From: Actinoplanes oblitus
GTDB lineage: Bacteria > Actinomycetota > Actinomycetes > Mycobacteriales > Micromonosporaceae
Assembly: GCF_030252345.1 (NCBI RefSeq)
Contig: NZ_CP126980.1
Location: 8,255,501-8,319,500 of the forward strand
Direction of reading: 5' to 3'
Length of the DNA stretch: 64,000 nt
Shown: piece by piece, positions 40,157-48,743 of the stretch
How the letters are laid out: each line of letters begins with the position of its first letter
Position numbering within the stretch: position 1 is the first letter of the stretch
Notes under the pieces: model-generated
What the model saw: the letters and a program-made list of their open reading frames with translations, nothing else
What the model was told of the DNA's origin: nothing
Database searches by the model: none
Position numbers and translations under genes: made by a program

Positions 40157-41731
40157 GTGCCCCGTCGTCCGCGTTCGGTGATCGCCCTGCTGACCGTGCT
40201 GGTCATGACCGCCGGGGGCTGCACGCTGCCCGCGTTCGCGCCGGACGGCGCCGACGACCCGGCCGATCCGGCCGGCGGCGCTGCCCCGGGCACCGCCTCG
40301 ACACCGGGTGCGGCCGCCCATTGGACGCCCTGTGCCGGCGTGCCGGAGAAACTGGTGGGCAAGGGCGCGGCCGGGATGACCTACGACTGCGCCTCGGTGG
40401 CGGTGCCTCGCGACTGGGCAAAACCGGACAGCGGCGCCACCTATGACGTCGCGATGATCCGTATCCGGTCGAAAACCCAGAAGAACCGGATCGGGTCCCT
40501 GCTGATCAACCCGGGCGGTCCCGGCGGGTCCGGCATCGACACCGCCGTCTACCTCTCGTTCGGCCCGACCTTCGGCGGCCTGCCCACCGAGGTCACCGAC
40601 AGGTTCGACCTGATCGGGTTCGATCCGCGCGGCGTGGGCCGGTCCAGCCCGATCAAGTGCATCAGCGACAGCGACCAGGACGCCAGCTTCGCGGCCGACC
40701 CGGATCCGGTCGGCCAGGCCGAGTTCGACAGGGTCGCCGCGCTGAACAAGCGGATCGCCGACGGCTGCGGCCGCAAGTACGGCGACCAGCTGCCGTTGTT
40801 CTCCACCGAGCAGGCCGCCCGGGACATCGACGCGCTGCGCGCCGCGGTCGGCGACAGCAAGCTGAGCTACCTCGGCTTCTCCTACGGCACCCTGCTCGGC
40901 GCCACCTACGCCCAGCTCTTCCCGACGAACGTGCGGGCCCTGGTGCTGGACGGCGCCGTCGACCCCACGGAGAACTACGTGCAGGGCTCGGAGTCGCAGG
41001 CCAAGGGCTTCGAGCGGGCGTTCCGCAACTTCACCGGGTGGTGCACGAAGCATCCGGCGAAATGCCCGATCTCCGCCGACCCGCGCGGCGCGGTCACCGA
41101 CGCGATGGCCAAGGCGGAGAACTCCCCGGTGCCCTACACCGACGGGCGCAAGGCCACCGCCGGCTGGATCTTCGTCGGGCTGATCTCGTCGCTGTACACC
41201 GAGGACGGCTGGACCAGCCTGGCCAGGGCGATCGACGAGCTGCAGACCGGTGACGCCAAGGGCATCATGGATTTGGCCGATCAGTACGCGGAGCGCAAGC
41301 CGGACGGCAGCTACTCCAACCTGTTCGACGCCAACCTCGCGGTGAACTGCGCGGACACCGACGACGCGCCGACCGCGGCGCGGGTGCGTCAGCTGCAGTC
41401 GCAGTGGCGCAAGAAGTACCCGATCTTCGGGGCGCCGCTGGCGATGGGGATGCTGCCGTGCACGTACTGGCCGGGCAAGCGGGACCCGTACCCGGCCGGC
41501 AAGGCGGCCGGCGCGCCGCCGATCGTGGTGGTGGGCACCACCGGCGACCCGGCCACGCCGTACGAGAACACCGCCGACCTGGCCACCATGCTGGGCACCG
41601 GGCACGTGCTGACCTGGGAGGGCGAGGGGCACACCGCGTACCCGTCGACCCCCTGCGTGGTCAAGGCGGTGGACGGGTACCTCATCGGTCTGACGGTGCC
41701 ACCGGAGGGGCTGCGGTGCCCGGCGAAATGA
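40157..41731 (+). CDS. Secreted alpha/beta-hydrolase, tripeptidyl aminopeptidase type
   Basis: 524 residues from a GTG with GAAAGG upstream. The N terminus is a lipoprotein-like signal (SVIALLTVLVMTAGGC). The hydrolase core has an oxyanion HG-like LLINPGGPGGSGID, the nucleophile elbow LGFSYGTLLGATYA, the acid in VVGTTGDPATPYEN and His in GEGHTAYPSTPCV. A C-terminal TAP domain with paired Cys residues is typical of Streptomyces tripeptidyl aminopeptidases. It should release N-terminal peptides outside the cell. Its 3' end overlaps the convergent K+ channel gene by 50 bp. Confidence 0.9.
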   Translation: MPRRPRSVIALLTVLVMTAGGCTLPAFAPDGADDPADPAGGAAPGTASTPGAAAHWTPCAGVPEKLVGKGAAGMTYDCASVAVPRDWAKPDSGATYDVAMIRIRSKTQKNRIGSLLINPGGPGGSGIDTAVYLSFGPTFGGLPTEVTDRFDLIGFDPRGVGRSSPIKCISDSDQDASFAADPDPVGQAEFDRVAALNKRIADGCGRKYGDQLPLFSTEQAARDIDALRAAVGDSKLSYLGFSYGTLLGATYAQLFPTNVRALVLDGAVDPTENYVQGSESQAKGFERAFRNFTGWCTKHPAKCPISADPRGAVTDAMAKAENSPVPYTDGRKATAGWIFVGLISSLYTEDGWTSLARAIDELQTGDAKGIMDLADQYAERKPDGSYSNLFDANLAVNCADTDDAPTAARVRQLQSQWRKKYPIFGAPLAMGMLPCTYWPGKRDPYPAGKAAGAPPIVVVGTTGDPATPYENTADLATMLGTGHVLTWEGEGHTAYPSTPCVVKAVDGYLIGLTVPPEGLRCPAK

Positions 41732-42137
41732 TGCCCTCCCGCGCGGCCAGCTCCTCCAGCAGCCGGCGGACCTGACGCAGGTTGTCCTTCAGCTCCTCCT
41801 GCTCCTCGTGCCGGAAGGCGTCGTGGTCCACGATCAGCTTGCTGGCGAAGTGCGCGGTGATCAGCGGGATCACCAGCAGCACCATGACCGAGATGAGCAG
41901 CACCGCCATGATCCGGGCCGGCCAGCCGTGCGGGGAGATGTCGCCGTAACCGACGGTGGACGCGGTGACGACGGCCCACCAGAGCGAGTCGCCCATCGTC
42001 TTGCCCTCGAAGAAGGAGTAGAGACAACCACAGACGAAGATCAGGACCGCGTACGCGAGAACCAGCGTCTTCGGCGAGTTGGCCAGCCAGACCATTCCGC
42101 GGTACACCGCCCGCGGCACCCTGAGCAGCACGTTCAT
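41682..42137 (-). CDS. Two-TM potassium channel protein
   Basis: 151 residues. TM1 is VLAYAVLIFVCGCLYSFF, the pore helix and filter are WWAVVTASTVGYGDISPHG with the selectivity signature TVGYGD, and TM2 is AVLLISVMVLLVIPLITAHF. The C-terminal tail is charged and helical (EEQEELKDNLRQVRRLLEEL), suited to tetramer formation. It resembles KcsA-type channels and lacks an RCK domain. The last 50 bp run antisense to the peptidase gene. Confidence 0.9.
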   Translation of the reverse strand: MNVLLRVPRAVYRGMVWLANSPKTLVLAYAVLIFVCGCLYSFFEGKTMGDSLWWAVVTASTVGYGDISPHGWPARIMAVLLISVMVLLVIPLITAHFASKLIVDHDAFRHEEQEELKDNLRQVRRLLEELAAREGIISPGTAAPPVAPSDR

Positions 42138-42192
42138 CAGATCATCGTGCCGGGACGGCGGGCTTCCGGAAAGCCCTGACAGACTGACGATC

Positions 42193-42654
42193 ATGGAGTT
42201 CCGGATCGCCACCCGTGCCGACGTCCCCGCCGTGCTCGCCCTGCTCGCCGACGACGACCTGAGCCGGGAGCGCGGCTTCGGCGAGGTACCGGCGGAGGCC
42301 GGCCCGGAGATCTGGGCGGCCTTCGCGGCGATCGAGGCCGACCCGAACAACGAACTGATCGTCGCCGTCGAGGACGGCGCGGTGACCGGCACCTGCCAGC
42401 TCACCTACCTGCCCGGCCTGAGCCGGGGCGGCGCGTGGCGGATGCAGATCGAGGCGGTCCGGATCCAGGCCGGCCGGCGCGGCCACGGGCTGGGCGCCGA
42501 GATGATGCGCTGGACCATCGAGCGGGCCCGCGAGCGCGGCTGCCGACTGGTCCAGCTCACCTCGGACAAGAAGCGGGCCGACGCGCACCGGTTCTACGAG
42601 AGGCTCGGCTTCGTCCGCTCGCACGAGGGCATGAAGCTGGACCTGGAGAGGTAA
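42193..42654 (+). CDS. GNAT-family N-acetyltransferase
   Basis: 153 residues with the GNAT order: EFRIATRADVPAVLALLADDD, GTCQLTYLPGLS, the acetyl-CoA-binding IQAGRRGHGLGAEMMRWTIERA, and the C-terminal TSDKKRADAHRFYERLGF. The acceptor is unknown. ATG start at 42193, divergent from the channel gene with 55 bp between starts. Confidence 0.9.
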   Translation: MEFRIATRADVPAVLALLADDDLSRERGFGEVPAEAGPEIWAAFAAIEADPNNELIVAVEDGAVTGTCQLTYLPGLSRGGAWRMQIEAVRIQAGRRGHGLGAEMMRWTIERARERGCRLVQLTSDKKRADAHRFYERLGFVRSHEGMKLDLER

Positions 42655-42802
42655 CGAGCCGTCCGGCGCACCGGTGACGAGGCCGCGACAAGCCTGGCAT
42701 TTACTGACGGTTCGGGCGCGGACACGTTGCCGCGGGACCGGGTTGCCACGACTATCGGCGTCGCTCCCCTCCCGGCCCCGGCGAAGAAAGGACACGGCAC
42801 CC

Positions 42803-44533
42803 GTGCAGCCGTCCCTCTCCATGAACGGCCCCCGCTCCCATCCCGGCGAGCCCAGCACCGTCGACCTGAGCGGCAGGTGCGTCGGCAACTCGTACGTCCT
42901 GGTCTGCCCGGTGGGCCAGGGCGCCACCGGGACGGTGTGGCGGGGCATCGACCGAGCCACCGGGGAGCAGGTCGCCGTCAAGCTGCTGCACGAGGGCCTG
43001 CTGCGGCAACCGAAGCTGGTCACCCGGTTCGTCCAGGAACGGACCATCCTGATGATGGTCCGGCACGAGAACATCGTCGGTGTCCGCGACCTGTTCAGCG
43101 CCGGCGAGTCGATCGGCCTGGTGATGGACTTCGTGGCCGGCGGCAGCCTGCGGGACCGGCTGCGCGAGCGGGGCACCCTGCCGGCCGCCGAGGCCGCGTC
43201 GCTGTCGGCACAGGTCGCCGCGGCGCTGACCGAGACCCACGCGCTGGGCGTGGTGCACCGGGACGTGAAGCCGGACAACGTGCTGCTCAGCGAGGACGAC
43301 GACGGCGTACGGGTACGGCTCACCGACTTCGGCATCGCCCGGGTCCTGGACACCGCCGGCCTCACCACCCCGCACGCGATCATCGGCACGCCGCGCTACA
43401 TGGCGCCCGAGACGATCAGCGGGGGCGAGGCCACGCCGGCTGCCGACGTCTACGCGCTCGGCATCATGCTCTACGAGCTGGTCTGCGGCTATCCGCCGTA
43501 CGACGGCGAGCCGTTCGCGGTGCTGCACGGCCACCTGGAGGAGCCGGTGCCCCGCCCGCCCGGGATGCCCGAGCCGGTGTGGTCGGTGGTGCGGGACTGC
43601 CTCGACAAGGACCCGGAACGACGCCCGGCCGCCGCCCGGCTCCAGGAGGCGCTGCGCGGGCTGGCTCGCGACATGGCCGGGATGCCGGCCCTGCCCGCCC
43701 CGGCCGAGCCGCCCGGCGTCGACCCGCCGGTCCTGCCGGCGAGCCCGGCCCGGCCCGCTCGCCGGGCGCCGCGCAACCGCCCGCGGAGCTGGCTGTGGGG
43801 ACGGCACGGCCTGGTGATCACCGCGGTCTGCGGCGTGCTCGCGGCCACCGGCTGGGGCGGTTACCACGCCTGGCAGCTGCTGGACGGGTTCGGGCGGGCA
43901 CCGGCCGCCGCGCAGCCGGCACCGGATCGGGGCATCGCCGCCGGCCCGATGCCCTCGGTGACCGTCGTACCGCCGCTTCCGCCGGCCGCCGTCGCCGGCC
44001 GGGGGCCGGACACCGCCGCGGCCGGGCCCGCCCCGATCGAGCACGCGAGTTCCGGCCGCACCGCGCCGCGGGCCGGGGCCACCCCGATCGCCCGGGGCGC
44101 CGGGATCGGCGTGACGGCCGGGCCCGCCCAGATCGGCGCCTCCGCCGGTCCGGGCCGGGTCGGCGGCTCGGTGGCGTTCCACCCCTGGGTGTGCAGCGAC
44201 AAGTACTCCTTCGACCTCGGCCATCCGATGCTGGTCCAGCCGTGTCACGCCCTGGGCCCGGCGATCCGCGCGGTCGGCCGGATGGAGGCGGTGCCCGGCG
44301 TGCAGGCCGACATCTCGCTGACCGTCCGGGACGCCGAGACCGACGAGGTCGTCGCCGGCCCGTACACCTGCTCGGCGCAGATGTTCACCGACGCGGTCCT
44401 GCAGCACACCTGCGGGCCCGTCGAGTTGCAGGCGCCGCACGGCGGCCGCTACGTCGTCGAGCAGAGCTGGGAGTACACCAACCGGCCCCTGCTCCCCGGC
44501 GGGTCGGTCCGCGGCCCGCAGTTCACCTGGTGA
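42803..44533 (+). CDS. Receptor-type Ser/Thr protein kinase
   Basis: 576 residues from a GTG with AAAGGA ten bases upstream. Kinase domain about 30-290: glycine loop VGQGATGTVWRG, VAVK with K60, catalytic HRDVKPDN with D154, DFG at 175-177, and GTPRYMAPE. A Pro-rich juxtamembrane stretch precedes one transmembrane helix (about 335-357, HGLVITAVCGVLAATG). The exported ~215 residues hold a Pro/Ala linker and a compact Cys-containing domain with WVCSDKYSFDLGHPML and YTCSAQMF, which I do not recognise. Hanks-type kinases like PknB sense envelope signals; the ligand here is unknown. Convergent with the LigD-type gene, one base between stops. Confidence 0.92.
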   Translation: MQPSLSMNGPRSHPGEPSTVDLSGRCVGNSYVLVCPVGQGATGTVWRGIDRATGEQVAVKLLHEGLLRQPKLVTRFVQERTILMMVRHENIVGVRDLFSAGESIGLVMDFVAGGSLRDRLRERGTLPAAEAASLSAQVAAALTETHALGVVHRDVKPDNVLLSEDDDGVRVRLTDFGIARVLDTAGLTTPHAIIGTPRYMAPETISGGEATPAADVYALGIMLYELVCGYPPYDGEPFAVLHGHLEEPVPRPPGMPEPVWSVVRDCLDKDPERRPAAARLQEALRGLARDMAGMPALPAPAEPPGVDPPVLPASPARPARRAPRNRPRSWLWGRHGLVITAVCGVLAATGWGGYHAWQLLDGFGRAPAAAQPAPDRGIAAGPMPSVTVVPPLPPAAVAGRGPDTAAAGPAPIEHASSGRTAPRAGATPIARGAGIGVTAGPAQIGASAGPGRVGGSVAFHPWVCSDKYSFDLGHPMLVQPCHALGPAIRAVGRMEAVPGVQADISLTVRDAETDEVVAGPYTCSAQMFTDAVLQHTCGPVELQAPHGGRYVVEQSWEYTNRPLLPGGSVRGPQFTW

Positions 44534-44534
44534 G

Positions 44535-45560
44535 TCAGGCCTCCCAGTTCGCCGGGTTCTTCTTGCTGGGCTGGACGCGGGGCGGCTCGCCCGGCATCTT
44601 CGGGTGGTCGGGCGGATAGGGCAGGTCGCCCAGCCCGGCCCTCTCGTCCCGCTCCACCCACTCCAGCAGCGGCGTCAGGTCGTGTGCCACGTCGTCGATG
44701 GCGGCGTGCGGGTCGCCGATCTCGGCGATCCTTTTCGGTACGGTGCGCAGGTCGAAGTCGTCCGGCTCGACCCGGGTCAGCTCATCCCAGGTGACCGGGG
44801 TGGAGACGGTGGCCCGCGGGTTGGCCCGCAGCGAGTACGCGCAGGCGATGGTCCGGTCCCGGGCCATCTGGTTGAAGTCCAGGAAGACCCGGTCGCCGCG
44901 CTCCTCCTTCCACCAGGCGGTGGTGATCGCCGACGGGTTGCGCCGCTCCACCTCGCGGGCCAGCGCGATGGCCGCCCGGCGCACCTGGACGAAGTCCCAG
45001 CGCGGGGCGATCCGGACGTAGACGTGCACGCCACGCCCGCCGGACGTCTTCGGGAAGCCCACCCAGCCCAGGTCGGCGAGCACCTCGCGGACCACGCCGG
45101 CGGCCGCGGTGACGTCGCCGAAGCCGAGGCCGGGCTGCGGGTCCAGGTCGATGCGCAGCTCGTCCGGGTGGTCCGGGGCGGCGGCGCGGACCGGCCAGGG
45201 GTGGAAGACCACGGTGCCCATCTGGGCGGCCCAGGCCACGTGGGCGAGGTCGGCGGGGCAGAGCTCGTCCGCCGTACGCATGCTCGGGAACCTGATCTGA
45301 GCGGTGGTGACCCACTCGGGCACGCCGCGGGCCGGGATGCGTTTCTGGAAGAACGTCTCGCCGTCCAGGCCGTCCGGGAAGCGTTGCAGCGTGGTGGGGC
45401 GGTCCCGCAGGGCGCGCAGGATGCCGTCGCCGACCGCGAGGTAGTACTCGAAGACGTCGCGTTTGGTGTAGCCACGCTCGGCGAAGACGATCTTGTCGGG
45501 GCTGCTCAGGCGCACGGTGTGGCCGGCGATCTGATGCTCTTCCGCGGCGGCTTTCGGCAT
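44535..45560 (-). CDS. LigD-type non-homologous end-joining polymerase
   Basis: 341 residues, the primase-polymerase domain of LigD on its own. DELRIDLDPQPGLGF contains the catalytic Asp pair, KTSGGRGVHVYVRI follows, and RVFLDFNQMARDRTIACAYS holds the third acidic residue. The N-terminal GYTKRDVFEYYLAVGDGIL is typical. It would fill gaps with a preference for ribonucleotides at broken ends joined by Ku and a ligase. No Ku gene is in view; the ATP ligase at 39031 is the nearest partner. ATG start at 45560. Confidence 0.93.
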   Translation of the reverse strand: MPKAAAEEHQIAGHTVRLSSPDKIVFAERGYTKRDVFEYYLAVGDGILRALRDRPTTLQRFPDGLDGETFFQKRIPARGVPEWVTTAQIRFPSMRTADELCPADLAHVAWAAQMGTVVFHPWPVRAAAPDHPDELRIDLDPQPGLGFGDVTAAAGVVREVLADLGWVGFPKTSGGRGVHVYVRIAPRWDFVQVRRAAIALAREVERRNPSAITTAWWKEERGDRVFLDFNQMARDRTIACAYSLRANPRATVSTPVTWDELTRVEPDDFDLRTVPKRIAEIGDPHAAIDDVAHDLTPLLEWVERDERAGLGDLPYPPDHPKMPGEPPRVQPSKKNPANWEA

Positions 45561-45583
45561 ACCCCGAGGTTATGCGAAAAGGC

Positions 45584-45614
45584 GAGGGTCACCCGACAAA
45601 GTCGGGTGACCCTC
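45584..45614 (-). terminator. Terminator after the LPXTG-protein gene
   Basis: GAGGGTCACCCGAC (45584-45597) pairs perfectly over 14 bp with 45601-45614 around an AAA loop (TTT on the minus strand). On the minus strand the stem is followed by CCTTTTCGC. It sits 21 bp beyond the stop of the surface-protein gene and before the LigD-type start. Confidence 0.85.
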
Positions 45615-45635
45615 ACAAATCGGACATGTTGTCGA

Positions 45636-46154
45636 TCAGGCGGTCTTCCGCCGGCGGGTGTACCAGAGCGCGCCCGCGCCACCGGCCACCAGCATCGCGC
45701 CGACCGCGACCGTCGCGCCGACCGGGCCACCGGTCAGCGGCAGCGAGCCGGAGCTGACCCCGCTGCCCTTGGTGGTGACCGGCGACGGCGCGTTCGCCGA
45801 GCTGACGCCACCCGGCGCGGACTGGGCGCCACCGGTCGGCAGGCTCGGCGTCTCGGCCGGGCTCTCCCCGCCGTAGCCGGCGTGCCCACGGGTGCCGCCG
45901 GTGGTGGCCGGGCTCGCGGTGGCCGCCGTGACGGCCGCCGGCGGAGTGGTGGGCACCGCGGTGGCCGGCGCGGTGGTCGCCGCCGGCTGCTCGGCGCCGT
46001 AACCGGCGCTGCCCCGGTCCGGGCTGGCCATCACGACCGGGTGGCCCGCCTGAGCGGTGTCGGCGGCGAGAACCGGCGACGAGATGGCGAGCGCGGCGAA
46101 GGCGGTGACGCCGGCCGCGGGCAGTCCCACGGCCAGCCGACGAACAAAGCTCAT
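45636..46154 (-). CDS. LPXTG-type sortase-anchored surface protein
   Basis: 172 residues. The signal peptide (SFVRRLAVGLPAAGVTAFAALA...VLA) is followed by a short exported region rich in Ala, Thr, Pro and Gly, with two GYG-containing motifs (SAGYGAEQP and HAGYGGESP). The C terminus is a complete sorting signal: SLPLTGG (LPxTG), a hydrophobic stretch VGAMLVAGGAGALWY and the basic tail TRRRKTA. A sortase should attach it to the wall; none is in the window. The exported part seems too short for an enzyme. An in-frame ATG at 46193 is an alternative start; neither has a clear ribosome binding site. Confidence 0.82.
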   Translation of the reverse strand: MSFVRRLAVGLPAAGVTAFAALAISSPVLAADTAQAGHPVVMASPDRGSAGYGAEQPAATTAPATAVPTTPPAAVTAATASPATTGGTRGHAGYGGESPAETPSLPTGGAQSAPGGVSSANAPSPVTTKGSGVSSGSLPLTGGPVGATVAVGAMLVAGGAGALWYTRRRKTA

Positions 46155-46254
46155 GAGGAGTATCCGTTCTGTTGCGATTGCGTACGGTTGCATGGTCGCA
46201 CGGGAGCTTAGCGGGGATTGCCCGTTTTACCCGAAAAGCACGCCCGGCGCGTCA

Positions 46255-46740
46255 TCAGCTCGGAAGTCCACCGAAACGGTGACTACGCCACAAATGCGAC
46301 AAAGCGAACACCTTGAGCTCGAACTGCGGGTCGGCCGCGAACAGGCCCCCGCTGTACGGCGCGTGCAACTGCACACTGGCCCCCGAGTCCAGGTAGACCG
46401 AGACCACGTTGCGCCGCCCGCGCCGTTCGGCGCGCAGGTCCACCACCCGGTTCCAGGGCGCCTCGCCCTCGCCGAGCAGCGACGACGTCCGGATCCCCCG
46501 GGTGCCCACCTCGACCCCGGTACGCCGTCCCGACATGATCCCCAGCGCGACCCCGAGCAGCAGCGGCGCCAGCACCAGCACCGCCCACGACCAGCCGGGC
46601 GGCCCCACCGGCCCGGGCCAGAGCAGGGTCGCGATCACCCCCGTCGTGACACTCGCCACCGCGCTCAGCGCGCCGAGATAGAGGCCGTGGCCGAGCGCTT
46701 GCTGGAAGGTCGGCCGGAACGTCGGGGATGCAGCTTCCAT
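46255..46740 (-). CDS. PH-domain membrane protein
   Basis: 161 residues. Two hydrophobic helices (GLYLGALSAVASVTTGVIAT and WAVLVLAPLLLGVALGIM) precede a bacterial PH-like segment: GVEVGTRGIRTSSLLGEGE, APWNRVVDLRAERRG and VSVYLDSGASVQLHAPYSGG. Small actinobacterial proteins of this build are common and unassigned. It is divergent from msrB with a 63-bp gap. Confidence 0.78.
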   Translation of the reverse strand: MEAASPTFRPTFQQALGHGLYLGALSAVASVTTGVIATLLWPGPVGPPGWSWAVLVLAPLLLGVALGIMSGRRTGVEVGTRGIRTSSLLGEGEAPWNRVVDLRAERRGRRNVVSVYLDSGASVQLHAPYSGGLFAADPQFELKVFALSHLWRSHRFGGLPS

Positions 46741-46803
46741 AGACGGCTCAACGGCCCAGCCAGGCGCCGCGCCGCACCGTCGGTGCGACGTACTTTTATA
46801 GGC

Positions 46804-47208
46804 ATGGCAACCGAAGAGACCACGCTGCCCACCACCGAGGACGAGTGGCGGATCCGGCTGAACCCGGAGGAGTTCCGGGTGCTCCGCGAGGCCGGCACCG
46901 AGGCGCCCTGGAGTGGTGAGTACGTGAACACCAAGACCGAGGGGATGTACCGGTGCCGCGGCTGTGGCGCGGAGCTCTACCCGAGTGACACGAAATTCGA
47001 CTCGCACTGCGGCTGGCCGTCCTTCGACGACGCCATCCCGGGCGCGGTCAAGGAGATCGAGGACCGCAGCCACGGGATGGTGCGCGTGGAGATCCGGTGC
47101 GCCCGCTGCGACGGGCACCTCGGTCACGTGTTCCGGAGCGAGGGCTTCACCCCGAAGGACACCCGGCACTGCGTGAACAGCCTGTCGATCAGGCTGGACC
47201 CGAAATAG
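46804..47208 (+). CDS. msrB: Peptide methionine-R-sulfoxide reductase
   Basis: 134 residues, complete MsrB. Zinc ligands are CRGCG (about 51-54) and CARCDGHLGHVF, the substrate region is FDSHCGWPSFDDAI, and the catalytic Cys lies in TRHCVNSLSIRL near the C terminus. It reduces R-methionine sulfoxide in proteins. Start ATG at 46804. It is convergent with the GT2 gene, 3 bp between stops. Confidence 0.96.
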   Translation: MATEETTLPTTEDEWRIRLNPEEFRVLREAGTEAPWSGEYVNTKTEGMYRCRGCGAELYPSDTKFDSHCGWPSFDDAIPGAVKEIEDRSHGMVRVEIRCARCDGHLGHVFRSEGFTPKDTRHCVNSLSIRLDPK

Positions 47209-47211
47209 GGG

Positions 47212-48186
47212 TCAGGCCCGGCCCGAGGTGAAGGCGGGCGCCGGCAACTCCACGTCCCCGGCGCCGGTGTCGAAGGCCACCAGGAACTGTGGCCGGTTCT
47301 GCGTCGCGGCGTAGATCCGGCCCACGTACTCGCCGAGCATGCCGAGGCAGATCAGCTGGACCGCGCCGAGCAGCAGCATCGCGATGTAGAGCGAGGTCCA
47401 GCCGGGCACCACCACGCCGAACGCCCAGGCCGCCAGGCCGCTGACCACCAGGCCCAGGCACACCACGAAGGTGACCAGGCCGAGCCAGGTGGCGATCTTC
47501 AGCGGCGCGGCCGAGAAGCTGGTCACGCTGTCCAGGCTCAACTTGATCATCTTGGTGAGCGGGTACTTCGTCTCGCCGGCCACCCGCTCGGCCCGCACGT
47601 AGGTGACCTCGCCGGCCGGGAAGCCCAGCGACGGCACCACCAGGCGATAGACCGGGCGCTGCTCGGGCAGGTCGTTCAGGGTGTCCACGACCGGGCGGCT
47701 CATCAGCCGGAAATCGCCGGCCTGGCCGCTCACCCACGGGCCGACCAGCTTGCGCATCAGCCAGTAGTAGGCCCCCGCGGTCTGCCGTTTGAACACCGTG
47801 TCGGTGCTGCGGTCGCTGCGCACGCCGTAGACCACGTCCAGGTCCTCGGTGGTGGCCTTGGCCAGCATCTCCCCGATCACCTCGGGCGGATCCTGCAGGT
47901 CGGCGTCGATGCTGACCACGTAGTCGCCGGCGGCCGCCCGCAGGCCCGCCGCCAGCGCGGACTGGTGCCCGACGTTGCGCCGCAGCTTCACCACCCGCAG
48001 CTGTGGCCAGGTGGCCCGCAGTTCCAGCAGGCGCGGCACGGTGCCGTCCGAACTGCCGTCGTCGACGGCGACGACCTCGTAGGTGACTTTCAGTTCGTCC
48101 AGCACCGGCCGGAGCCGGGCTACGAAGTGGTCCACCGCCGCACGCTCGTTGTACATCGGCGTGACGACGGAAAGGGTGACCATCAT
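47212..48186 (-). CDS. Family 2 glycosyltransferase, DPM1/GtrB type
   Basis: 324 residues. The GT-A domain begins LSVVTPMYNERAAVDHFVAR, followed by VVAVDDGSSDGT and SIDADLQDPPEVI (DxD-type DAD). QAGDFRLMSR is typical of DPM/GtrB enzymes. Two C-terminal transmembrane helices (about 230-255 and 265-290) match GtrB. It probably transfers a sugar to polyprenyl phosphate on the inner membrane face. Two adjacent ATGs (48186, 48183) share a GGGGG upstream run. Confidence 0.9.
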   Translation of the reverse strand: MMVTLSVVTPMYNERAAVDHFVARLRPVLDELKVTYEVVAVDDGSSDGTVPRLLELRATWPQLRVVKLRRNVGHQSALAAGLRAAAGDYVVSIDADLQDPPEVIGEMLAKATTEDLDVVYGVRSDRSTDTVFKRQTAGAYYWLMRKLVGPWVSGQAGDFRLMSRPVVDTLNDLPEQRPVYRLVVPSLGFPAGEVTYVRAERVAGETKYPLTKMIKLSLDSVTSFSAAPLKIATWLGLVTFVVCLGLVVSGLAAWAFGVVVPGWTSLYIAMLLLGAVQLICLGMLGEYVGRIYAATQNRPQFLVAFDTGAGDVELPAPAFTSGRA

Positions 48187-48251
48187 CGTCCCCCATAAGA
48201 ACGATAAGCGCGAATGTGTCGGCAAACGACGCTAGTCACCGCTGGTAAAAC

Positions 48252-48743
48252 TCACGTGTCCTGGCGCTGTGCCCCCGGGGAACAAAGGAGATCCTGGACC
48301 TCGTACCGGACACCGTTCGGCGCGGTCAGCCAGCCGGTCGAGGCGCTGACCGTCCACTCGGGACCCAGTTCCGGGGCGTAGACGTCACCGGTCACGTCCA
48401 GGTCGATCACCGTGCGTACGATATGGCCGGCCCGCGGCAGGAAGGCGGCGTAGACCGCGGCACCGCCCATCACCCAGAATTCACTTTCTCCGATCCGGTC
48501 AGGGTCGTGGACGACCTCGGCGCCGTCGGCCCGCCACGACGGGTCCCGGGTGAGCACCAGGTTGCGCCGGCCGGGCAGCGGGCGGCGGGGCAGCGAGTCC
48601 CAGGTGGCCCGGCCCATCACCAGGGTGGCGCCCATCGTCCGGTCCTTGAAGATCTGCTGCTCACCGGGCACCCGCCAGGGGATGTCACCACCGGCGCCGA
48701 TCACCCGGCCGTGCGCCTCCGCCCAGATCATGTGCACCGTCAT
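48252..48743 (-). CDS. dfrA: Dihydrofolate reductase
   Basis: 163 residues. The substrate and NADPH signature [33 protein letters not shown] is compressed but complete (GxDIPW, with Pro-Trp and the following Glu/Asp region), then [24 protein letters not shown] and [15 protein letters not shown]. It regenerates tetrahydrofolate consumed by thymidylate synthase, and its ATG overlaps the thyA stop by four bases (48740-48743), so the two enzymes are coupled. Confidence 0.96.
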   Translation of the reverse strand: MTVHMIWAEAHGRVIGAGGDIPWRVPGEQQIFKDRTMGATLVMGRATWDSLPRRPLPGRRNLVLTRDPSWRADGAEVVHDPDRIGESEFWVMGGAAVYAAFLPRAGHIVRTVIDLDVTGDVYAPELGPEWTVSASTGWLTAPNGVRYEVQDLLCSPGAQRQDT

